Positions 15,954 through 23,438 of a stretch of 41,211 nt of DNA are shown here, in pieces (positions within the stretch are counted from its first letter, which is position 1; each line of letters starts with the position of its first letter). The stretch is from Palsa-892 sp035295845 (GTDB taxonomy: Bacteria > Pseudomonadota > Alphaproteobacteria > Rhizobiales > Xanthobacteraceae). A program made the position numbers and the translations under genes. Location of the stretch: assembly GCA_035295845.1 (NCBI GenBank), contig DATGIF010000005.1, positions 1 to 41,211 of the forward strand, written 5' to 3'. A model generated the notes under the pieces. That model was not told the DNA's origin. It did not search any database and saw only the letters and a program-made list of their open reading frames with translations.

Positions 15954-17245
15954 TACGCCGAAAGCCTCAGCTGCACGAGATAAGGCTCGATCGCGGCAAA
16001 GGTCCGATCGAGCGCGCCGCCGAGGCGCTGCACCGTGCCGTGCGCGGCCTCCGCCATTTGGCTGACGAGATTGGGATCGTGCAGCAACAGCTCGAGGCTG
16101 GTGGTGAGCGAATCGACGCCGGTCACGGTCGCCGCTCCGCGCGTGCGATTGAGCTCGGCATAGATCGCGGCGAAGTTCGAGACATACGGGCCGTGCAGGA
16201 TCGCGCAGCCGATCTTCGCGGGCTCGATCGGATTTTGGCCGCCGTGTTTGACGATCGAGCCGCCGACGAAGACGATCGGCGCCAGGCGATAAAACAGCCC
16301 GAGCTCTCCGATCGTATCGGCGACGTAGATTTCCGTGCCGCTGTCGGGGAGACGCGCGCGCGACCGCAGCACCGCGAGCAGTCCCGCTTCTTCCGCTTCG
16401 CCGGCGACCGTGCGGCCGCGCTCGGGATGGCGCGGGGCAATCACGGTCAAAAGATTGGGCACCGTACGCCGCAGCCGTCGATGCGCCTCGATGATCGCCG
16501 CTTCCTCGCCCTTGTGGGTGCTCGCCGCCAAAATGACCGCGCGGTTGCGCGTCGCGCGCTTCAGCGCCGACAACGCCATTGGATCGGCGGGCGGCGGCGG
16601 CACGTCGAATTTGAGATTGCCGGTCGTGAAAACGCGCGCCGCACCGAGCTGGGCGAGCCGCTTCGCGTCGTCGATTTCCTGCGCGAGACAAAGATCGATG
16701 CACGACAACAGCGCCGCGGCGGTCTTCTTGAACATTTTCCAGCGCTGAAACGAGCGCTTCGACAGGCGGCCGTTGATTAGAACGAGCGGAATGCCGCGCC
16801 GCGTCGCCTCCGTGATCATATTGGGCCACAATTCCGATTCGGCGAGGAGTGCGAGCCCCGGCCGCCAGTATTCGAAGAAGCGGTGCACGAAAGCGGGCGA
16901 GTCGAGCGGCGCGAATTGGTGCAGCACGCCTTCGGGAAGGCGCTGTTGCGCGAGTTTTGCCGCGGTCACGGTCCCCGAGGTGAGCAAGATGGAAAAGCCG
17001 CCCGCCTGGATGCGATCGAGCAGCGGCATCACGGAAAGAATTTCGCCAACGCTCGCCCCATGCACCCATACGAGCGGGCCGTGCGGCCGCTGCTCGCTCG
17101 CGATCCCCCGCCGTTCCGTGACGCGGGTTGGATCTTCCTTGTCGCGCCTGAGTCTCCGCTTCAAGAGCATGCCGGCGAAAGGCGAGGCGACGCGCGTCGA
17201 GCCGCGATAAAGCTTGAGCGTGAACGGCAGGCGGTCCCTAGCCAT
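15953..17245 (-). CDS. waaA: 3-deoxy-D-manno-octulosonic acid (Kdo) transferase
   Basis: A 430-residue GT-B glycosyltransferase that transfers Kdo from CMP-Kdo to lipid A precursor at the inner membrane. The N-terminal domain has WVHGASVGEILS with the catalytic Glu, TSGTVTAA and LAESELWPNMI. The C-terminal domain has APRHPERG and VFVGGSIVKHGGQNPIEPA, the donor-binding region. The ATG at 17245 lies inside the end of the upstream acyltransferase (8-bp overlap). Whether it adds one or two Kdo residues cannot be told from sequence. Confidence 0.94.
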   Translation of the reverse strand: MARDRLPFTLKLYRGSTRVASPFAGMLLKRRLRRDKEDPTRVTERRGIASEQRPHGPLVWVHGASVGEILSVMPLLDRIQAGGFSILLTSGTVTAAKLAQQRLPEGVLHQFAPLDSPAFVHRFFEYWRPGLALLAESELWPNMITEATRRGIPLVLINGRLSKRSFQRWKMFKKTAAALLSCIDLCLAQEIDDAKRLAQLGAARVFTTGNLKFDVPPPPADPMALSALKRATRNRAVILAASTHKGEEAAIIEAHRRLRRTVPNLLTVIAPRHPERGRTVAGEAEEAGLLAVLRSRARLPDSGTEIYVADTIGELGLFYRLAPIVFVGGSIVKHGGQNPIEPAKIGCAILHGPYVSNFAAIYAELNRTRGAATVTGVDSLTTSLELLLHDPNLVSQMAEAAHGTVQRLGGALDRTFAAIEPYLVQLRLSA

Positions 17246-17948
17246 CGCCGCCTTCCCCGGCCGCACGGCGGGCGAGCGTCTCGGCGCGCGCGGTCGCCGC
17301 TTCCAGGCGCTCCTGCACAAGTTTGCGCGCGGCTTGGAGAGCGGCGTCATCGGCGTCGCTTGCCACCCTGACCGGCTCGGCGGCGACGGCACCGCCGAGG
17401 CCAAAGGGAAGATCGATGCTTGCCTTGTCCCAGCTCTTCGCCACCAGCCGGCGGCTCGTCGCGATGGCGACCGGATAGATCGGCCGGCCGGAATAGCGCG
17501 CAAGCGTAACCACGCCGAGACCGGCGACGCGCGAAATCTTCGGCACGTCGGCCGTCATCGCGACGTTGATGCCTTCCGCCAATGTATCGATCATCTCGCG
17601 CATCGCGCCGACCGCGTTCTTGCGATGGAAGTCGCGGCTGTTGGTGGCGCCCGAGCCGCGAATGGTGCCGACGCCGAGCGCTTCCGCGGCGATCGCGTTG
17701 ACGTCGGCGTCGGCGTGGCGCGAAATCAGCACCTTCGCCTTGTACTGCGGTCGCATGATGAAGGGCGCGAGAAAATGCTGCCCGTGCCAGAAGGTAAGGA
17801 TGATCGGCATCTCGCGCTCGGCCATTTCGTAAATGTCCGCGGGCTCGACTTCGAAACGCACGGAGCGGGCGACCGACCAGAAATACCCCGCCAGCGTATA
17901 ACCGAGCGAGCGTCGAAAGAGTTCCGACTTCCGCAGCGTGCGCCACAT
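17238..17948 (-). CDS. DUF374 lysophospholipid acyltransferase-like protein
   Basis: A 236-residue protein of the DUF374 family, related to the PlsC/LpxL acyltransferases. ILTFWHGQHFLAPFI holds the His of the acyltransferase active site region, and the family core continues through SRHADADVNAIAAEALG, TIRGSGATNSRDFHRKNAVGAMREM and AMTADVPKISRVAGLGVVTLAR. An N-terminal hydrophobic stretch (SLGYTLAGYFWSVA) suggests membrane attachment. It sits between DUF4170 and waaA with an 8-bp overlap into waaA, so a role in envelope lipid or lipid A acylation is a fair inference. The acyl donor and acceptor are unknown. Confidence 0.85.
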   Translation of the reverse strand: MWRTLRKSELFRRSLGYTLAGYFWSVARSVRFEVEPADIYEMAEREMPIILTFWHGQHFLAPFIMRPQYKAKVLISRHADADVNAIAAEALGVGTIRGSGATNSRDFHRKNAVGAMREMIDTLAEGINVAMTADVPKISRVAGLGVVTLARYSGRPIYPVAIATSRRLVAKSWDKASIDLPFGLGGAVAAEPVRVASDADDAALQAARKLVQERLEAATARAETLARRAAGEGGDG

Positions 17949-17968
17949 GTCAGCCGTCCGAAATCCGT

Positions 17969-18220
17969 CTAGCGCTTCGGCGCCGAGGTGTCGGTTTCGG
18001 GGTCGAGCAAACGGTGCATATGAACGATGAAGTAGCGCATCATCGCGTTGTCGACGGTCTGCTGCGCCTTCGCCTTCCAGGCGGCATAGGCGGCGGCGTA
18101 ATTCGGGTAGACGCCGACGATGTCGATCTTCGAAAGATCGCGAAACTCGTGCGAGCCGAGTTCGGTGAGCTCGCCGCCGAATACGAGATGCAGGAGCTGC
18201 TTGGAAGGCACGTCACTCAT
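17969..18220 (-). CDS. DUF4170 domain protein
   Basis: An 83-residue protein recognisable as DUF4170 by LLHLVFGGELTELG, then FRDLSKIDIVGVYPNYAAAYAAW and VDNAMMRYFIVHMHRLLDPE. No signal peptide or membrane segment is seen. The pattern resembles a small alpha/beta domain. It is placed between cysQ (15 bp) and the DUF374 acyltransferase (20 bp) in the same leftward unit. The family function is unknown; constant linkage to Kdo/lipid A genes in this order of bacteria suggests an accessory role, which is inference only. Confidence 0.85.
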   Translation of the reverse strand: MSDVPSKQLLHLVFGGELTELGSHEFRDLSKIDIVGVYPNYAAAYAAWKAKAQQTVDNAMMRYFIVHMHRLLDPETDTSAPKR

Positions 18221-18235
18221 GGCTTGGCGGTCCCC

Positions 18236-19087
18236 TTACGCGTTCGCCGTCAGGTCCTGTTCTGTTGTCGTCCCCTTGAGCGCCCGTAGAAGCGGCGCGT
18301 GCAGTTCTCGTCCCGCTGCAACCAGCTCCCCATGTCTGATTTCGGAACGATTATAAACAAGCTTGTGGCCATCGAATGTCGTCAATACGGCGCCGGCTTC
18401 GTGCACCAAAAGATCGGCTGCCGCAAGGTCCCAATCGTAGCTGGCGGCGGTGGCAAGCGCTGCGTCGAGATCGCCGGTGGCAACGCGGGCGATCCGGAGC
18501 GCGAGCGAATGAATTTTCGGTACCGCATCGATCGCGACACCCGCCCGGATCAGCCGGTCGAGCCGTGCTTTGTTGCCCGCGATCTTTGCATGCGAGAGCG
18601 ATCGGGTCGTGTTCGCCCGCAAGCGCTTGCCATTGCGGGTCGTACCGTCCGCCGCGGAGGCGATGAACAATTCATCGCTCACCGGCGCATAAAGTGCTGC
18701 GGCAAGCGGGCGTCCGTCCTCGACGAGCGCCGCCGAAACCGACCAGTCCGCGAAGCCGGCGAGGTAGGCGCGCGTTCCATCAATCGGATCGACGACCCAG
18801 ACGCGCCGGCAAGCGAGGCGATCCGGCTGGTCGGCCGTCTCTTCCGAGAGCCAGCCGTAAGCAGGCGCGAGCGCGAGCAACCGCTCGCGCAAGAAATTGT
18901 CCACCGCGATGTCCGCTTCGCTGACCGGGGAGCTTGCGTCTTTCTTCCAGTGCTTGACGCCCGTGCGCATGGAAAGCGCGAGCTTTCCCGCCTCGGTAAC
19001 CGCGGCCGCCAATGCGCGCGTGGCGTCGAGGGGGGCAAGATCGCGGTCGCTCGGAACTCCCATGCGGCTTGGATCTAGGGCACTCAT
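18236..19087 (-). CDS. cysQ: 3'(2'),5'-bisphosphate nucleotidase CysQ-like (inositol monophosphatase family)
   Basis: A 283-residue metal-dependent phosphatase. It has the family motifs KDASSPVSEADIAVDNFL, WLSEETAD, WVVDPIDGTRAYLAG and SYDWDLAAADLLVHEAGA, which bind the metal ions and the phosphate. CysQ clears 3'-phosphoadenosine 5'-phosphate from sulfate assimilation, but close relatives dephosphorylate inositol phosphates, so the substrate is a family-based inference. It is the first gene of the leftward envelope block. An in-frame Met at residue 9 is an alternative start. The 137 bp upstream is shared with divergent DUF6101. Confidence 0.85.
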   Translation of the reverse strand: MSALDPSRMGVPSDRDLAPLDATRALAAAVTEAGKLALSMRTGVKHWKKDASSPVSEADIAVDNFLRERLLALAPAYGWLSEETADQPDRLACRRVWVVDPIDGTRAYLAGFADWSVSAALVEDGRPLAAALYAPVSDELFIASAADGTTRNGKRLRANTTRSLSHAKIAGNKARLDRLIRAGVAIDAVPKIHSLALRIARVATGDLDAALATAASYDWDLAAADLLVHEAGAVLTTFDGHKLVYNRSEIRHGELVAAGRELHAPLLRALKGTTTEQDLTANA

Positions 19088-19190
19088 CGGCCACGAAGCA
19101 AGCTTTCGGCAAGCATGTGCGGAAGTACCAATGATTAACCAGGTCCTTTAAGCGGATTCTGAAATTCCCCTGGCATTCTTCCGCCCATGA

Positions 19191-19212
19191 CCGGGCAAAC
19201 AAAAACGCCCGG
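19191..19212 (+). other. GC-rich hairpin upstream of the DUF6101 gene
   Basis: CCGGGC (19191-19196) pairs with GCCCGG (19207-19212) around a ten-base A-rich loop. It ends just before the ribosome-binding site of the DUF6101 gene (GGGGGGA), so it could affect translation there. Without a T-run on either strand it is not a good intrinsic terminator. Confidence 0.35.
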
Positions 19213-19224
19213 CGGGGGGATGAT

Positions 19225-19800
19225 TTGAGGCGTCAAACCACGGCGAACGGGAAACCGTTCGCCGGCGGGTCGGGCCGCGGGCTGCGGCTCGACCCCCTTT
19301 CTCTTCCGGTCCGTTTTGCCGCCGCCGATGAGCGGGCGGACGGCGGAACGCGCATCGTCGAAATCGGCCGCGACCGCGTGCTCCTGCTGCGCTCCGTGCG
19401 TGGCGTGCGCATGCGCCTGCGGATTCCGCTCGACGGCTTTCTTGGCGTTGCGGCGCGCGCGCTTGCGGCGACCGACGAAGCCGAGCGGGTCGCGATTACG
19501 CTCGAGCATCGGGATCCCGCGCTCAGCATCGTGCTGCACGTCGGCGAGGAAGCGGATGAATTGCTCGCCGAATGGCAGCTGTGGGGCCGGGTCCTCGGCT
19601 GTCCGCTCCTGATTGCGGGCCTTGACGGCAATTTGCGTGTGGCCTGCACCGCGTTCGCGGACAGCGAAACCGCGCGCCGCCGCCGCCGCACGCCGCTCCG
19701 CAAACGCCGGCCTTATTTCGTCGCGCGCCGGAAGGGGTTCTCCGTCCGGCTTGCGCCGGTCGTGCACCGCGGCGAGCGCGAGATCATCGCGCCGGAATAA
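19225..19800 (+). CDS. DUF6101 family protein
   Basis: A 191-residue protein of a family common in Hyphomicrobiales and of unknown function. It starts MRRQT from a TTG codon five bases after GGGGGGA; no in-frame ATG exists near. LRLDPLSLPVRF, VRGVRMRLRIP, ITLEHRDPALSIVLHV and LAEWQLWGRVLGCPLLI are the recognisable blocks. The C-terminal third is very basic (RRRRRTPLRKRRPYFVARRKG), which suggests nucleic-acid or membrane-surface contact. No signal peptide is present. The last 17 bp overlap the end of convergent ubiA. Confidence 0.75.
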   Translation: MRRQTTANGKPFAGGSGRGLRLDPLSLPVRFAAADERADGGTRIVEIGRDRVLLLRSVRGVRMRLRIPLDGFLGVAARALAATDEAERVAITLEHRDPALSIVLHVGEEADELLAEWQLWGRVLGCPLLIAGLDGNLRVACTAFADSETARRRRRTPLRKRRPYFVARRKGFSVRLAPVVHRGEREIIAPE

Positions 19801-20743
19801 ACGCGCCGGGCGAGCCGAACGCCGCGTCAAGCACGATCCCGGCGAATAGAATAAGTCCGGCCTCGCGGTTCGCGCGAAAAAGGCCGAGGCATTGCGCCGG
19901 ATTGCCGATGTCGATCGTGCGCACCTGCCACGCAAGATGCAGCGCGAAGCCGATAACGCCGAGATCGAACAGAATGCCGCCGCCGGCGAAAATTCCCGCG
20001 ATCAGGATCAACAGAACCGCGCCGGCATAGAGGAAGACGAGCGCTGGCCGCGTTTCCTCCCCGAACAGCCGCGCCGTCGAGCGCACGCCGATGATCGCGT
20101 CGTCGTCGCGGTCCTGATGCGCATAGATCGTGTCGTAACCGATGACCCACAGGATCGAGCCGGCATAAAGAATGAGCGCGGGCCAATCGATTCTTCCGAA
20201 GACGGCGGCCCAACCCATCAAGGCACCCCAGGAAAAGGCGAGCCCTAAGACCGCCTGCGGAAACCAGGTCACGCGCTTGGCGAGCGGGTAGACCGAAACG
20301 ACGAGAAGCGAGGCGATTCCCATTGCGATGGCGAAGGCATTCATCTGCGCGAGCACGAGAAGCCCGATCAGCGCGAGCGCGACAAGAAAGGCGAAGGCCT
20401 GCGCCAGCGAGACCCGGCCGGAGGGAATCGGCCGCGACCGCGTGCGTTCGACGCGGGCATCGAGATCGCGATCGAGAATGTCGTTCCACGTGCAACCCGC
20501 TCCGCGCATGGTGACGGCGCCGAGCAGGAACAGCGCGAGGAGCTTCAAATCGGGCCAGCGCGCGCCGGACGCGATCGCGGCCAATCCGGTTGACCACCAG
20601 CACGGCAACAGCAACAGCCACCAACCGATCGGCCGGTCGAGGCGGGCGAGTTGCAGATAGGGCCGCGCCCAGGCCGGCGCATGGCGGTCGACCCAATTGC
20701 CGGTCGAGTCGGCGACGGCGGTGGCCGACCGGCCTTCGTTCAT
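19784..20743 (-). CDS. ubiA: 4-hydroxybenzoate polyprenyltransferase
   Basis: A 319-residue integral membrane prenyltransferase for ubiquinone synthesis. It joins a polyprenyl diphosphate to 4-hydroxybenzoate. The first Asp-rich motif is NDILDRDLDARVERTRSRPI and the second is YDTIYAHQDRDDD, which bind the magnesium-diphosphate. RLDRPIGWWLLLLPCWW starts the first helix, and eight to nine hydrophobic segments follow. The gene overlaps the upstream exported-protein gene by four bases and is convergent with DUF6101 by a 17-bp overlap. Length is normal for alphaproteobacterial UbiA. No other ubi gene is in the window. Confidence 0.95.
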   Translation of the reverse strand: MNEGRSATAVADSTGNWVDRHAPAWARPYLQLARLDRPIGWWLLLLPCWWSTGLAAIASGARWPDLKLLALFLLGAVTMRGAGCTWNDILDRDLDARVERTRSRPIPSGRVSLAQAFAFLVALALIGLLVLAQMNAFAIAMGIASLLVVSVYPLAKRVTWFPQAVLGLAFSWGALMGWAAVFGRIDWPALILYAGSILWVIGYDTIYAHQDRDDDAIIGVRSTARLFGEETRPALVFLYAGAVLLILIAGIFAGGGILFDLGVIGFALHLAWQVRTIDIGNPAQCLGLFRANREAGLILFAGIVLDAAFGSPGAFIPAR

Positions 20744-21228
20744 CGCTGCAAAATGTTGCCGTTGATGGTGTCGAACAGCCCGCCGCCCTTGTCGTTATCC
20801 TGCGGAGGCCCGCCGACGTCGCCGGTGATGCCGATCGCATTCGACAGGCCCGCGCTCGGCGAACGGACGCCGCCGCCATTGGCGGCAGCGGTGCATACCT
20901 GCGTCTTCACCGCCGTCGTTTTCGAAAGGCTCGTGCCAAGGTTTTTCAATACTTCGTCGGGGACGTTACAGGCGACCCTGTTGTCTTTCAGGAACTTGAA
21001 CATCTTTTCCTGCGCATCGATCAGCGACTTGAAGAGGACGCAGGCTTCCTGCGCGCTGGCACGGCGCTTGTTGGCGGCCTGGACCGCCTGGCCGCGCTTT
21101 TCGTATTCCGTGCGCAGGACGGTAAAGCCGCCCTGACAGTCGACCTGCTGGGCCGCGGCGATATTGCCGAGCAACAGAAAGGCGAGAGCCGCCGCCCCTC
21201 CCGTGAAACTGAACCGATGAGGTCTCAA
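20740..21228 (-). CDS. small exported protein with four cysteines, unknown function
   Basis: A 162-residue protein that I do not recognise as a named family. Residues 1-26 look like a signal peptide (basic start, hydrophobic core AALAFLLLGNIAAA, AQQ cleavage region). The mature part has Cys31, Cys63, Cys87 and Cys112 in a helical, Lys/Gln-rich region, compatible with two disulfides in the periplasm. The last 45 residues are Gly/Asp/Asn-rich and probably flexible. Its stop overlaps the ubiA start by four bases, so it is the first gene of a two-gene operon with ubiA. rsmE diverges from it with an 82-bp gap. Confidence 0.75.
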   Translation of the reverse strand: MRPHRFSFTGGAAALAFLLLGNIAAAQQVDCQGGFTVLRTEYEKRGQAVQAANKRRASAQEACVLFKSLIDAQEKMFKFLKDNRVACNVPDEVLKNLGTSLSKTTAVKTQVCTAAANGGGVRSPSAGLSNAIGITGDVGGPPQDNDKGGGLFDTINGNILQR

Positions 21229-21310
21229 AACCGGTCTCCGCAGGCGTCTCTAATGCGTAACAAAGGTCGCGGCTTTAGGGCAAGATCAGGGCACCGAAGC
21301 GCAAGGGTTA

Positions 21311-22054
21311 ATGGCTGTGGCTCGCCACGATTTTCGTACCCCCCGCCTTTATCTCGAAGGCGATCTCAAGCCGGGCGGCGAGCTTTTGCTCGGCCGGGAG
21401 GCCATGAACTACCTGCGAAATGTACTGCGCCTCGATAGTGGCGCGGAAGTGCTCATTTTCAACGGGCGTGACGGGGAATGGCGGGCCCGGCTCATTCCCG
21501 CCTCGCGCCGCGAGACGCGGCTTTCCGTTTTGCAGCAAACCCGGCCGCAGACGGCCGCAGGCGAACTTCACTATGCCTTCGCGCCGCTCAAGCACGCCCG
21601 CCTCGATTTCATGGTCCAGAAGGCGGTCGAGATGGGCGCCGGCCGGCTGAGCCCCGTGATCACCCGCCATACCCAGGTTGCGCGGGTTAATCTTGACCGT
21701 ATGCGCGCGAACGTAATCGAAGCCGCCGAGCAATGCGGAATTATCGCCTTGCCCGAGATCGAAGCCCCTATGCGCTTTTCCGACTGGCTTGCCGGCGCGC
21801 GCGATCGCGTGATCGTCTTTTGCGACGAGGAGGCCGAGACGCGGGACCCGGTCGCGGCACTGGCCCGCGCGCCTGCTGGAAAGCTCACCTTGTTGATCGG
21901 CCCGGAAGGCGGCTTTGCCGAGGAGGAACGCGCGGCACTTCTCACCCTTTCTTCCGTGGTGCGGCTTTCGCTCGGCCCGCGAATCCTGCGGGCGGACACG
22001 GCCGCGGTGGCGGCCCTCGCCCTGGTGCAGGCCGCGCGCGGCGACTGGCGCTGA
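21311..22054 (+). CDS. rsmE: 16S rRNA (uracil(1498)-N(3))-methyltransferase
   Basis: A 247-residue SPOUT-class methyltransferase acting on U1498 of 16S rRNA. The N-terminal PUA-like part begins TPRLYLEGDLKPGGELLLG and includes NYLRNVLRLDSGAEVLIFNG. The knotted C-terminal domain has LIGPEGGFAEEE and LGPRILRADTA, the SAM-binding signatures. VQKAVEMGAGRLSPVITRHTQ and EAAEQCG are also family segments. The ATG at 21311 lies three bases after AAGGG. It is divergent from the exported-protein/ubiA pair. Confidence 0.95.
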   Translation: MAVARHDFRTPRLYLEGDLKPGGELLLGREAMNYLRNVLRLDSGAEVLIFNGRDGEWRARLIPASRRETRLSVLQQTRPQTAAGELHYAFAPLKHARLDFMVQKAVEMGAGRLSPVITRHTQVARVNLDRMRANVIEAAEQCGIIALPEIEAPMRFSDWLAGARDRVIVFCDEEAETRDPVAALARAPAGKLTLLIGPEGGFAEEERAALLTLSSVVRLSLGPRILRADTAAVAALALVQAARGDWR

Positions 22055-22224
22055 ATTTCTCGCAACTGCGAACGCTTGCGGACGGAGCGGGGGAACCAAT
22101 CCTGCCCCTGTGAATTGGAGAGCACCAAGCCTCATTGCGGCCTGCTTTTGCGGGAGGCTGGCAAGGCTCTCACGACATTCGATTTTTACGGCCAAACTGT
22201 CGATTCGATTGACGGGAGGTTTCC

Positions 22225-23346
22225 ATGACGGAGAACTACAGCTTCGGAATGGAAGAGGAGTATTTCATTGTCGACGCGGAGACGAAGTCGCTGCAGCGCA
22301 AGGCTTCGCCTTCATTCCTGGTCGCGCTCAAGCGCGCGATCGGGCCCGCGGTCACGCGCGAGTTGTTGCAGTCGCAGCTTGAAATCAGCACCAAGCCTGC
22401 GCTTTCCATGGCCGAGGGCCATGCCGAATTGAAGAAGCTCCGCCAGACCATCGGCGCGATCGCGGATGAACACGGTCTTTCTTATTTTGCCTCCGGTACC
22501 CATCCGACCGCTGGCTGGTCGGGCGGACAGCCGACGCAGAAACTGCGCTATGACGGCATCATGCATGACTTCCAGATGCTGGGCGAACGCAATCTTCTCT
22601 GCGGCATGCACGTCCATGTGCAGCTGCCGGATCCCGACAAGCGCGTCGACGTGATGCGGCGGATGGTTCCGTACATTCCGCTGTTCATCGCGCTTTCGAC
22701 CTCTTCGCCCTTCTGGCGCTCGCGCCGCACCGGCCTCATGGGCTACCGCCTCGCCGCCTACGACGAACTTCCCCGCACGGGCCTGCCGGAGCTCTTCGAG
22801 AGCAATAAGGAATACGAGGCCTATATCGAGGCGCTGGTCGAGGCGCGGGTGATGCAGGATTCGAGCTATGTCTGGTGGGCGATCCGGCCCTCGCGCAACC
22901 ATCCGACGCTCGAGTTGCGCGCGCCGGATTCGTGCACGCGCGTCGAGGACACGGTCGCGCTCGCGGCTCTTTATCGCGCGCTCGCGCGCCACCTTTTTCT
23001 GCATCCCGAGATCAATCGCGAGATCACCGCCGTCGACCGGGCGATCGCGGTCGAGAACAAATGGCGGGCGCAACGCTACGGCATCCACGGCAGCTTCGTC
23101 GATCGCCGCGAACGCCGCGCCATCCCGGTTTCCGAGGTGCTCGACCGGCTGATCAAGATGCTCGACGAGGATCTTTCCGTGCTTGGTTGCGGCGAGGAGG
23201 TCGCGGGCTTGCGCAAGATTCTCGCAACCGGCACCAGCGCCGATATCCAGATTGCGGTTTTCCGCGAGGCCGAGCAGCGCACAGGCAGCCGCAGCAAGGC
23301 CTTCGGCGCCGTGAAGACGTGGCTCGCGGAAGCGACATTGCAGTAG
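22225..23346 (+). CDS. YbdK-type carboxylate-amine ligase (glutamate--cysteine ligase family 2)
   Basis: A 373-residue member of the GCS2/YbdK family. It starts YSFGMEEEYFIVD with the Glu-rich metal and substrate motif of the family. It continues with LQSQLEISTKP, ASGTHPTAGWSG and CGMHVHVQLPD, then WWAIRPSRNHPTLELRAPDSCTRVED. E. coli YbdK has weak gamma-glutamyl-cysteine ligase activity, and other relatives act on different amines, so the true substrate is open. GGGAGG stands six bases before the ATG at 22225. The gene is followed 92 bp later by a second, different glutamate-cysteine ligase. The 170 bp before it show only a short inverted repeat (CCAAT/ATTGG) of unclear meaning. Confidence 0.85.
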   Translation: MTENYSFGMEEEYFIVDAETKSLQRKASPSFLVALKRAIGPAVTRELLQSQLEISTKPALSMAEGHAELKKLRQTIGAIADEHGLSYFASGTHPTAGWSGGQPTQKLRYDGIMHDFQMLGERNLLCGMHVHVQLPDPDKRVDVMRRMVPYIPLFIALSTSSPFWRSRRTGLMGYRLAAYDELPRTGLPELFESNKEYEAYIEALVEARVMQDSSYVWWAIRPSRNHPTLELRAPDSCTRVEDTVALAALYRALARHLFLHPEINREITAVDRAIAVENKWRAQRYGIHGSFVDRRERRAIPVSEVLDRLIKMLDEDLSVLGCGEEVAGLRKILATGTSADIQIAVFREAEQRTGSRSKAFGAVKTWLAEATLQ

Positions 23347-23438
23347 ACCTGATCTGACGGAAACGCCGGTTGGCGGCGGGTGCGGGGCTTGTGTATCGTC
23401 CCGCTCCCCCGCCACGGCTGCCCGCCCGGAACCCCGAA

